Positions 10,273 through 18,840 of a stretch of DNA of 64,000 nucleotides are shown here, piece by piece. The stretch's first letter is position 1, and each line of letters begins with the position of its first letter. Where the stretch lies: positions 3,286,001 through 3,350,000 of the forward strand of contig JALJCQ010000015.1 of the NCBI GenBank assembly GCA_023091665.1, written 5' to 3'. The DNA is from Pythium myriotylum. Its lineage: Eukaryota > Oomycota > Peronosporomycetes > Pythiales > Pythiaceae. A program made the translations under genes and the position numbers. Below the pieces are notes generated by a model. The model searched no databases. It had not been told where the DNA came from and saw only the letters and a list, made by a program, of their open reading frames with translations.

Positions 10273-12726
10273 ATGGTCTCAGCTTCGTCCTCGCTTGGGT
10301 TCACTTCGCCAATGACGCATTCCCCGCACTCTGCTATCATGACGTGCCTATCGGCAGACAACCGCTGGCTCTTGCGACTCGTGCTCACCTTCCTGGAGCC
10401 GCACGACGCCATGCGCCTCGTCGTGTTCGCGCTCGAAACGTGCGATGAAGAACTCGCACAGTGGCTGCTAAGAGGCGATAGCTTGGACGGGCGCCAGTGC
10501 CTCGACATGGCGTTCGCGTATGGCAGCTGGGGGGCTGTGTTGAGTCTCATCAAGCCGCGGAAGCACGCTTGGCGAATCCCAAAGAGGCAATCGCAGGCGA
10601 GGGACACACTCGACAAGTCGTTTGCGCGAGTCCAAGCAGTGGCGCGATCGATCCGGCTTGCATTCAGCTACGACGCTTTCTGCGATGTTGCGACTCGTGG
10701 GAATCTCACCGCCGTCAAATGGGCCCACGGCAAGGTAGAATATGAAGCTTCTGCGGTGTGTGATCTTGCAGCCAAATCAGGAAAGGTCGAGGTCGTGCAG
10801 TGGATCGTGGATCAAAACAACCACTCAGCGGTGGCTCTGCGCCTGGAGGACTCGGGTGACTTGCGCGCCATTTGCTGGACCGATAGGACATATACTGGTT
10901 GGACTCGTCGCCAGCTCGCGGTTGTCGAAGAAATCGGCTTTTTCGAGAACCATTCCATCGTTAGCCGTGCTCCAGACGGTACGCTGGCACCACCCCAGTT
11001 CGGCCTCGCTGAGCCTTTCGCCGAGCGGGGAGATATCGCTCGGCTGGAGCAGATTCTTTCTCTTCCAAACGGAACACAGTACTTTTCACAGAAGACTATA
11101 GACTGCGCAGCAGCACACGGCCAGCTTGCAACTGTCCAGTGGCTGCAGCCAGTCCGTGGCTGGAGGTGGCCTCGAGCTCTCCATGACGCAGTGATCAACG
11201 GGCATCTCGACACTGTCAAGTGGATATTTCCTCTCGCAGCACCTCATACTTCCGAAATGCTCACTGATGCGGTACTGAGCGGCCATGTTGAAATCGTACG
11301 GTGGTATGTGAGTCAAGGGGCATTAAAATGGGAAAATGCAACCCAAGACCTATGGCCCTCTGCACTGCGCTCTTGCAGCGTTGAGATGCTCCGGTATATG
11401 GCGTATGAACTCCGTGTTCCGTTCCACCGAAATATCGGCCGCGGAAAAGCTGATCTCGCGACTATCAAGTACCTTGCCGAGCATTTGCGACTCCTCCTAC
11501 CTCGGTCCAAGCAACACGATTATCCCAATCTCCTTGCTCGCTGTGTCGGTCAGGATGGTACGATCGACGCGCTCGATTATGTGGCACGAGAACTTGGCGC
11601 GAGGATCCCAACGCTTTTCTCGTGGGCATCCGACAAACCCAACTCGATATCGCTGTTGTCATTCCTTTACGACGACGCCAAGCTCCGATCCACGCAAGAT
11701 GGGTCTCGTCTCCACGACCTGCTTTCTTTGTCTGCGATCTCAACTTCCAACCTGGTATTTCGTGGCAATGACGATGTCGCAATTTGGTTGTGGGAAAATG
11801 TTCCGGAAATCGACCCAGATCACCTCCACTGGGCGGAAGAGTTGGAACTGGACGAACATTGGTCTTGGGGTCCAGATCGGCTAACGCACCAAGCCAAACT
11901 TCAACGTCTCCTAAAGATAGTACTCTGCTGGTTGCGTTATCGGCCCCAACATTGTTGTTACATTCCGTGGCTCCCCGAGTGTGCGATTCGAACCAGTTCA
12001 TTTGAAGCCTTTGAGCTGCTGAAAGCGATTGGTCATCCTCAGCTCTTCACAGCGAAGACACGCGACCTAATCCTCACACACTCTCGAAGCGCCCACTTCA
12101 TGTCTACACTGCTGAATCGGAATTGGAGACTCTTCTCAACCCAAATCGTCTCTTGGGCTGCCAAGTACAGCCAGATCCCACTGCTCGTGATGATCTCGAA
12201 ACGGCTCGCCGACGAGTCCAGCCCGATGGCCATGCGCATGCACGTGACTAACGTAATCGTGCGGGCAGCTGCAATATGTGGACAAACTGAAGTGCTGCAG
12301 TGGTCCAGAGATGAGGGTTCCAGGACGCTGGGTGTTGCTGAGGACTCAGGTTTCCGCAATGTCGCTCCCATCGCCAGTCGCTTCGGCCACCTCAACGTGC
12401 TGATCTGGCTCAACCAACAAGGGCTGCTTCTAGGTACGAGAATACCATTGCTGGTTGCTCAGGCAGCACGATACGGCCAGCTCAGCTGTCTCCGATGGAT
12501 CATCAACACTTTTCATGTCCAAGACAGCGCAGTATTGACGAGAGCTCTCCGTGTCGCAGTCGAGAGAGCCCACGTGGACGTAGTTGAGCTCCTGTTGTCT
12601 TCCTCATACGCGGTGGAGCTTTCGACGGCTGATCGGATAAAGATTCGCGCTCTCCGTCTGGAAGCACAGTGGAAGCCGTTCGAGAGAGAGAGAGAGAGAG
12701 AGAGCATCCAATTCCAGCGGTTATGA
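10273..12726 (+). CDS. Ankyrin-type repeat protein
   Basis: A single exon of 817 residues. The N-terminus (NRWLLRLVLTFLEPHDAMRLV, about 30-50) resembles an F-box-like leader common to large oomycete ankyrin proteins. After it come about 20 degenerate ankyrin units of the type AAKSGKVEVVQWIVDQ, AAAHGQLATVQWLQPV, AVINGHLDTVKWIFPL, AVLSGHVEIVRWYVSQ and AARYGQLSCLRWIINT. Such repeats mediate protein contacts; no catalytic domain is seen. The last 15 residues are encoded by a (GA)n microsatellite, producing an ERERERER tail just before the stop. The ATG at 10273 is the first in frame; a later Met (MTCLSADNRW) is an alternative start. Confidence 0.8.
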   Translation: MVSASSSLGFTSPMTHSPHSAIMTCLSADNRWLLRLVLTFLEPHDAMRLVVFALETCDEELAQWLLRGDSLDGRQCLDMAFAYGSWGAVLSLIKPRKHAWRIPKRQSQARDTLDKSFARVQAVARSIRLAFSYDAFCDVATRGNLTAVKWAHGKVEYEASAVCDLAAKSGKVEVVQWIVDQNNHSAVALRLEDSGDLRAICWTDRTYTGWTRRQLAVVEEIGFFENHSIVSRAPDGTLAPPQFGLAEPFAERGDIARLEQILSLPNGTQYFSQKTIDCAAAHGQLATVQWLQPVRGWRWPRALHDAVINGHLDTVKWIFPLAAPHTSEMLTDAVLSGHVEIVRWYVSQGALKWENATQDLWPSALRSCSVEMLRYMAYELRVPFHRNIGRGKADLATIKYLAEHLRLLLPRSKQHDYPNLLARCVGQDGTIDALDYVARELGARIPTLFSWASDKPNSISLLSFLYDDAKLRSTQDGSRLHDLLSLSAISTSNLVFRGNDDVAIWLWENVPEIDPDHLHWAEELELDEHWSWGPDRLTHQAKLQRLLKIVLCWLRYRPQHCCYIPWLPECAIRTSSFEAFELLKAIGHPQLFTAKTRDLILTHSRSAHFMSTLLNRNWRLFSTQIVSWAAKYSQIPLLVMISKRLADESSPMAMRMHVTNVIVRAAAICGQTEVLQWSRDEGSRTLGVAEDSGFRNVAPIASRFGHLNVLIWLNQQGLLLGTRIPLLVAQAARYGQLSCLRWIINTFHVQDSAVLTRALRVAVERAHVDVVELLLSSSYAVELSTADRIKIRALRLEAQWKPFERERERESIQFQRL
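12682..12704. repeat. (GA)n microsatellite inside a coding region
   Basis: An uninterrupted GA tract of 23 bases near the 3' end of the ankyrin gene. It encodes alternating Glu and Arg. A length change not divisible by three would alter the C-terminus only. Confidence 0.9.
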
Positions 12727-13055
12727 GTCATAACGTCTGGGACCACAAACAGCAGCAATGACTCATAAGTCCCGCGCACCAAACTTGTTGCCGGCAAAAG
12801 GGTAACGGGTTGAAACCCATCGACGCCCACAACGCATCGACCCGGGTCTCTTTTTCATACAAACTATCAGACACCACAGTGAATATGGGTTTGGTGGATA
12901 TGCGCGCTCAAACCCGTATACGGATATTTCCGTGGATAAAGGACCCCTCTTCTGTCTGAGCACTCGAGAAACACGGAAGGGATCTCTCGAGCAGCCTCCC
13001 TTCCTCCACCCCTCCCCCGCCCTGCGCGCCGCTCAAGCCCCCCGTAGCGACCGAT
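12727..13055. other. Intergenic, promoter side of NPRL2
   Basis: About 330 bp between the ankyrin stop and the NPRL2 start. No coding frame, repeat or RNA gene is evident. A C-rich pyrimidine stretch (about 12992-13022) lies just before the ATG. Confidence 0.5.
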
Positions 13056-14494
13056 ATGATCAAGGGGCTCTTCTACAGCGAGTTCGACAACATCGCCGGC
13101 CCCGTGATCGTCTTCCAGGCCCCGCCAGAGTGTGTTTTCGGAGCGAGCTCTCATTCCGCGGGTTTTCGCTAATGACTGTGTTTTTGCGCGCAGTGCGCTG
13201 AGCGCCGAGGTCTTTGACAGCGTCTCGAGCTACATCATCATCGACAAGGCGCTCTGCAGCAAGATCATCTCGGTCTCGGTCGGCCGCCACACCAAGATCG
13301 TGGGCTACCCGGTCTGCATCGAGGACGACAAGTACTTTCGCAATGCGCTGCTCTTCAACATCGGCTTTGTCTTTGACGAGCACGTCGAGACGGCGCCGTA
13401 CCTGCCCATCCTGCGCAAGCTCGGCACGCTCGTGGAGAGCATGGAGAAAGAGAGCGGCTTCCTCTCCAAGCCCGAGCGCAAGCAGCTGCTCGCGACCATC
13501 CTCCCACAGATCCTGGCTGACCTCACGCTCCACGGGGAATGCACGATCCCCGTCGACACAGCCAACATCATCAACCTCAAGCTCTTCCCGACACTGCACG
13601 ATCCGAACGAGGTCTTTGACTATCAAGTGCCGGTCGCCGTGCGGGACCTTCGCCTACTGCTCGAGAATAGCGGTAAGGGATTTGTTGTGTTGTGTGTGTT
13701 TCTTTGAGCTCCAGACTGACCAAGTTGATTGTATTGTAGCGGAGTGGGACCTCGCTCTCCAGCAGATCGTGCCATTCATCGACGGCGTAAAGTACGTCAA
13801 GCGCATCAGCCTCGAGGCCGACGTGGAGATCGCGATCGTTAAGAAATGCCTACGGCAGTTGTTGTACTACGGATGCATCACCATGATCGACATCTTCCTG
13901 CATTCCAACATCTATGCGACGACGCCCAAGATCTCGACCCTCGCCAACGACCCCAAGCTCCAGGCGGAGTGCGCGCTGTACGTGACCAAGTCAGGGAAGA
14001 CGCCGCCTGCGTTCGCCAAGCTGTTCGCACTGTACTGCAGTATGCAACCAAGCCTCCGCATGAGTGACTTCAGTGTACTCTACGCTGAGTCGCTCGTGAA
14101 TGTCGACGTACGCCGGTTCATCACGTTTGGCCTAATCCACTCATTCCTGCGCCGCGTGCATCGGTACCCGGTCCACATCGATCGTTCCGGGAACTCGCAG
14201 CAGATCCAGCAGCAACAGCAACAGCCTCAGGCACCGTCTCGAGGGTTCTCGCCATCAACGCTCGCACTGAACCCTCCAGCAAATGGCGGTTTGAACGGCC
14301 AGCAGACGTCAACCCACGGACAGAACAAGCGCGTGCTGGCTTCGCTCAAGGCGTCGCAACTGGAGAAAGACATCCTCAGCATGATGGACGGCGAGCACAA
14401 CACGGACGAGATCTGCGCGACCCACATGTTGCGCTTCGCCGAGCTCGAGACCTTGATCTCGAAGAACCCAAACTGCTTTCTTGTCCACCAGTAG
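13056..14494 (+). CDS. NPRL2: NPRL2, GATOR1 complex subunit
   Basis: Nitrogen permease regulator 2-like protein, a GATOR1 component that restrains TORC1 through the Rag GTPases when amino acids are scarce. Three exons (13056-13129, 13194-13672, 13740-14494) join in phase to give 435 residues. Family landmarks are MIKGLFYSEFDNIAGPVI at the N-terminus, IVGYPVCIEDDKYFRNALLF, GECTIPVDTANIINLKLF, EWDLALQQIVPFIDGVKYV, RQLLYYGCITMIDIF and the C-terminal winged helix ending in LETLISKNPNCFLV. It is longer than the human protein because of a Gln-rich and low-complexity insert (about residues 325-375). Convergent with the HECT gene, with about 104 bp between the stops. Confidence 0.95.
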
Positions 14495-14598
14495 TAAAAC
14501 TCGTAGCCAAACGACGAAGACGGAGCTGGCGTTGCCTCAGCAATATTTATAAAGTAACCCAACCCAACATACACTACCCGATGACGTCCAAAAAGATT

Positions 14599-16770
14599 TT
14601 ACTCGAGCCAGAAGCCCGAGATTTCCATGTTGATAACGAGCGTCAGGTACTTTTCTAGCTCGTCAATCGAACTGTACAGTGGCAGATCGATACGGTTGAA
14701 GCACGTGTGGCCCTTGGGCATGAGACCCGTCGGCGGTGGCCCCTTCTGTACAACCTGGATCGTGAAGCGTCGAACACGGCCATCGGCACTCGTGAGCGCC
14801 TTGAAGCCCTGCACCGGCACACGACTCGTGCCCGTCGTGAACTGTAGCAGACGCGCCTTTTGCTCACTGTTGAAGTTTCCGAGCGTCTCCCAGAACCATT
14901 CCACCACACGCTGCTCAGCTGGCGTCGGCTTCTCGAGCTTGATCCATCGTACTTCACTGTATGTACGCCAGTCTCCGACGTTGATGTCGGGCACACCCGA
15001 GAGCAAGAGATCAAACTCCTGGTAGTCAAACACGGTGACAAGGAACTGCGGTACGATATCGTAGAAACCCTTGAGCAGCGCGTTGAGCTGCGGCGCGATA
15101 CTGCCGAACATGTAGTGCTTAAGCAGCAGCTCGAGGTACTGCTTCTTGTTGGCGTCCGTGACGTCAATGTTCTTGCCGTTGGGCACGAGCTCGACCGTCT
15201 CCGACTTGCCTTCAGACGTGATGAGCTGCACCGTGAAGTCGATCGCGAGCAGCTCGGCGTGGTCGTTCTGCTTCATCCAGAGCGCGTTTTTGTAGAGCTC
15301 TTCGTCCAGGAACTCGAGGTCCGAGAACGAGATCGGCACCTCGAGGATGTGCTTGATGAGCGGCAGCGCGAGCGACATCTTCATGTTGTGGCCTTCGATC
15401 AAGGCCTTGCCCAGCAGGCGGCCGACGAACTCGTAGTACATCAAGTGGTCCTTGACCTTGGAGCCCGACGCCGGGTTGATCCAGTAGCCCATGTTCTCGC
15501 CCTTGGTCGCGATGAAGAGACCGAAGTCGTCGTTGAAGAGCGCGTCACTGAGGCACTCAAACCACTCACGGATGAGACCGCCGGCGTCGAGGCCCGGCTC
15601 GTTCTCAAAGTAGATGCGGAGGCGCTCCCAGAAGCGACTGGCCGGACACTTGAGCATCTGCTCGAGCGAATCGGCCACGAGGTGCTCGCGACGCACGACA
15701 AACTGGATGTGGCCTTCGTCGTAGCTGCGCCAGCGCTTCTGGACCTGGCCGAGGAACCACCGCGTCTTCTCGAGGAACGTGAGCGCGGCGATCTCTTCGA
15801 GGTCGTCGTCGCACTCAATCTTGCGGGCCGAGTCGGCGATCTCGAGCCCGTTCGCGGGCGCCCAGTCAAAGCCTCCTTCGCCATTGTCGTGGCGCACGTA
15901 CCCGGTCGAGATGGCCGTGGCATTGTCTCGCCGCTCTTCTTCGATGGCGTCGAGCCCAATGTCGAGCTTCATGTGCGAGAGCTCATTGTACGGGTTCTCG
16001 AGCTGGTTGTGGAACATCGTGGGTCGCTCCTCGGCCTGCTCGAGGTTCTTGAGCGCAGTCGCGCGCAGCGGCTGGAAGAAGCGGCTCGCGCGCGACTGGT
16101 TCTCGAGCTCGGCGGCCGACTCGTCCTCGCCAAAGTCGCGCAGCGCGAGCGCGATGTGGGCCTGCGTGGCGCGCATCGAGTCGGTCATCGAGTCCTCGGA
16201 CTCTCGCATCGCGTCGCTCTTGGGCGTCGCGAGCTCCTTGTAGTCGTGCTCGTCCTGGTCGATGCGCACCCAGTGGAGGCGTCCGTCGGCGCCCTTCTTG
16301 CGGCGCCAGAGGTGCCTCCGCATGGCGGCTTTCTGTCGCGACGTGAGGTTCATCTGCTTGAGTCGGCGCACGTGGAACGAGCGCACGCGCGACTGCTGCG
16401 TGAGAATGCTCGAGTTCTGGCGCAGGAGGTCGGCCTTGCGCAGGCCCGAGGCGCGCGCGATCGAGGGCGAGCGCGAGCCCACGACCTGCGGCGTGCCGCA
16501 CATGACGCACGTGTCCTTGCTCGGGTGGTTGTCGTGGAAGCAGATCGAGCACGTCCACTCTTGCTCGCCGCGCTCGACGAACGAGTCGACGAGGTCTTGG
16601 CGCATCATGTTGTTGTTCTCATTGTCGCGCTGGAGAAAGCGCTCGATCTTGCGCGCGTAGCTCCAGTAGTAGTAGATGCTCGCCACGAGAATGAGCAGCG
16701 CGGCCACGAGGAAGACGTAGACGAGCGCCGCGACCGTCGGCGAGAGCTCCTTGCCGAAGATCGTCGTCAT
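14599..16770 (-). CDS. HECT E3 ubiquitin ligase with membrane anchor and RanBP2-type finger
   Basis: Transfers ubiquitin through a thioester on a catalytic Cys. It encodes 723 residues from the ATG at 16770 (MTTIFGKELS). The only further upstream in-frame initiation would be non-ATG. Order: one transmembrane helix (about 14-37, ALVYVFLVAALLILVASIYY), a RanBP2-type zinc finger (EWTCSICFHDNHPSKDTCVMC, two CxxC pairs), a basic and disordered region, then a complete HECT domain over about the last 370 residues (VRREHLVADSLEQML at its start, RIYFENEPGLDAGGLIREWF). The active-site block KGHTCFNRIDLP places the catalytic Cys at about residue 690, and the domain ends GFWLE, the expected acidic tail. 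Membrane-tethered HECT with a single Zn finger is not the NEDD4 layout; substrates are unknown. Confidence 0.93.
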   Translation of the reverse strand: MTTIFGKELSPTVAALVYVFLVAALLILVASIYYYWSYARKIERFLQRDNENNNMMRQDLVDSFVERGEQEWTCSICFHDNHPSKDTCVMCGTPQVVGSRSPSIARASGLRKADLLRQNSSILTQQSRVRSFHVRRLKQMNLTSRQKAAMRRHLWRRKKGADGRLHWVRIDQDEHDYKELATPKSDAMRESEDSMTDSMRATQAHIALALRDFGEDESAAELENQSRASRFFQPLRATALKNLEQAEERPTMFHNQLENPYNELSHMKLDIGLDAIEEERRDNATAISTGYVRHDNGEGGFDWAPANGLEIADSARKIECDDDLEEIAALTFLEKTRWFLGQVQKRWRSYDEGHIQFVVRREHLVADSLEQMLKCPASRFWERLRIYFENEPGLDAGGLIREWFECLSDALFNDDFGLFIATKGENMGYWINPASGSKVKDHLMYYEFVGRLLGKALIEGHNMKMSLALPLIKHILEVPISFSDLEFLDEELYKNALWMKQNDHAELLAIDFTVQLITSEGKSETVELVPNGKNIDVTDANKKQYLELLLKHYMFGSIAPQLNALLKGFYDIVPQFLVTVFDYQEFDLLLSGVPDINVGDWRTYSEVRWIKLEKPTPAEQRVVEWFWETLGNFNSEQKARLLQFTTGTSRVPVQGFKALTSADGRVRRFTIQVVQKGPPPTGLMPKGHTCFNRIDLPLYSSIDELEKYLTLVINMEISGFWLE

Positions 16771-17796
16771 GGAGCGAGCGAGCGATAGTAACACTGCCGG
16801 CCGCACTCGCTCACCCCAAACTGGGCTGGAGGTCGGGATGTGGGAAGGGGGTCCGCGCGCCTGCACAAGGGCTCGGGGAAAGGAGCTGACTCTTGACAAC
16901 TTGGGGCTTCTATTCGAACGAGGCGGACAGAGACCGGGCCTGCCCTAGCCCGTCGCGACACCCGAGGTCCGGTTTGGACCAATTGAGAGGGTTCTGGGTC
17001 TATTTTCGACCAATGGAAAGCGTGGGAATAGTGCATGTTTGTGCTCGTTGGGAGAAGAGGATGGGTTTCGTGTGTAGGGAGCGATTCAAGAACTCGACTC
17101 GAATCGCCCCGAGCGGGTCGATTGGGTGGTGGCGTGCGGTCCAGAGAGGGAAGAACCCAGCGTGAGAAACTCCGTTTAGAGATCCATTGCGAGACTCGCG
17201 CGGAACGCTTCAAGATCGCGAGTGCGGCAGCGGAGAGGCGCCGAGTTTTGTTTAATTTTTTTTTTTCTTTATCAGGGTGTCGTCAGTGTCTATGCCGCGA
17301 CTGTCGTTGGTCGGAGAGCTTCGTCTGCGACAGACGAAGCGTCCAATGGCTCGATCCAAAAGTGCATTGGTCACGGCGGGAGGTCCACCCGACCAGCAGG
17401 ACGATGGGAAACTGGACTGAAGCTTCTGCCCACAACACCCAAAACAAGATCCAAGAAAAAAATAGAGATTCCACTAAAACCCACAAACGCGTATCGTTGT
17501 GTTGTTTCGTGTCCCACCCAAAAAACTCTCCCGCGCCGAAAATCTGTTTTACAACCCAAACGCGATTGGAGCAGTTACAGATCTCATCACGATGTGCTAG
17601 AGCCAGGCCAAATTCCTGGTGACGCCCGTTCTGTTTACTCTGCCACATGGGCTCGATTAGGGTTTTGGTCTCTTCCGCCGCCATCCCCTTCCATAAATTG
17701 ATCCACCATCAATTCCCAACATTCCACGTGGTCCACACGGATGTAGCTCCTCGCCACGATTGACAGACAGCAACGGAACCCCGATCTTGGCTCTCG
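16771..17796. other. Divergent promoter region, about 1 kb
   Basis: No gene is supported here. It separates the divergent starts of the HECT gene and the small conserved protein. CCAAT or ATTGG elements occur near 16978, 17010, 17118, 17343, 17364 and 17561, and a T-rich tract lies at about 17251-17275. Confidence 0.5.
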
Positions 17797-18261
17797 ATGG
17801 CGCTCCAGCGCGTGCAGTCCACGGCCCGGCGGTGGCAGCAGCTCACGCGCTACTACGTCAACAAGTGGCACTACGACGGATCCAAGTGGGCCGCGCGCGT
17901 CTGGCACGGCACGGGCTCGGCGACGCCCAACGCCGTCGCCTCGGTGCCGTTCATGATCACGCGCTCGATGCGCGCGCAGCTCGAGCAGCGCGGCTTCCCG
18001 GCCCACGAGATCTCGGCGATGCTGCCTAAAGTGGCGCACGCGCTGCTTCAAGACCAGGTCTCGTACGCGCAGTTCCAGCAACAGCGCGCGTCGTACGAGC
18101 ACAGCGGCGAGCAAGACAAGTCGGCGGCCAACGACGAGATCCACGAGATCGTCGCGACCATCCAGGCGCGCGAGCAGAGCGAGGCCACGAGCGCCAACAA
18201 CCAGATCACGATCGTGCCTGAGAAGACAGAAGAGGACGCGAAAGAGCACCAACGGGTATGA
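17797..18261 (+). CDS. Small conserved protein with UBA-like helix bundle
   Basis: 154 residues in one exon. The N-terminus (MALQRVQSTARRWQQL) is basic and amphipathic and could target mitochondria. A central stretch, TRSMRAQLEQRGFPAHEISA followed by MLPKVAHALL, has the spacing of a UBA-like or helix-turn-helix motif (hydrophobic, GFP/GY loop, hydrophobic helix). The C-terminus is charged and disordered. I do not recognise a named family. The left arm of the inverted duplication begins only 34 bp after its stop, so its 3' flank may have been replaced, but the protein itself looks complete. Confidence 0.6.
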   Translation: MALQRVQSTARRWQQLTRYYVNKWHYDGSKWAARVWHGTGSATPNAVASVPFMITRSMRAQLEQRGFPAHEISAMLPKVAHALLQDQVSYAQFQQQRASYEHSGEQDKSAANDEIHEIVATIQAREQSEATSANNQITIVPEKTEEDAKEHQRV

Positions 18262-18295
18262 GACAAACAAAAATGAAATGCTGAATTTTGTTTTT

Positions 18296-18461
18296 GCTTG
18301 AGAAGCTCTTCACTGCTCCAAACCCTGTCACGCTCACGTTCCAGCGCTTTCTCCCATGGACGTGTCCGCGTTGCACGCTGCACAACGAGCCAGAGACGGA
18401 AGCCTGTGCAGCCTGCGGACACAAGGCGTATTTGGTGCGTCGAACACCAACCAAGACCTAG
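18296..18461 (+). pseudogene. Truncated 3' copy of the ubiquitin-specific protease gene
   Basis: Carries only the last 54 codons of the protease encoded at 30739-32961: the end of the PDZ domain (FTAPNPVTLTFQRF) and the RanBP2 zinc finger (LPWTCPRCTLHNEPETEACA), then the stop. The catalytic domain is absent. It has no plausible start of its own and marks the outer end of the left duplication arm. An in-frame splice from the small upstream gene cannot be excluded but nothing supports it. Confidence 0.85.
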
Positions 18462-18840
18462 CACAGCTTTGGACCTACCTCGTTGTTATGTTTTCTATGC
18501 CATTCGTATTCACAATGAAAGATTCACGTGTTCCACTACATGGATTCAAACATTCGGAGGTGATGGTATTCCCGGCTAGGATCGCAACTATTCGGCTGCG
18601 TCCACATCTCGCGCATTCTTCATTCAGGTAAAGACTGTTCGTACTACATCTTATATCGACTGACTCGTGTTTGACTGAATAGTTGTGTTCCGTGTCGGTT
18701 GTCGGTTGCCTTCAAGAAAGCGATGGGAAAGTGCCACGCCCCAGACCTCACACGCCCCCCTTCTCCAACGGCTCCACAACTCCACAAGCAAGGCCATTGC
18801 TGCCCGAGGTGCTGAGCTCGCCTGCAAGGTAATAAGAACG

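Noticed and set aside
14860..16788. Long + strand open frame of about 640 codons opposite the HECT gene
   Set aside because: Antisense shadow of a GC-rich coding region; the HECT reading has all catalytic motifs, and this one is a Val/Glu/Arg/Leu-rich artefact.
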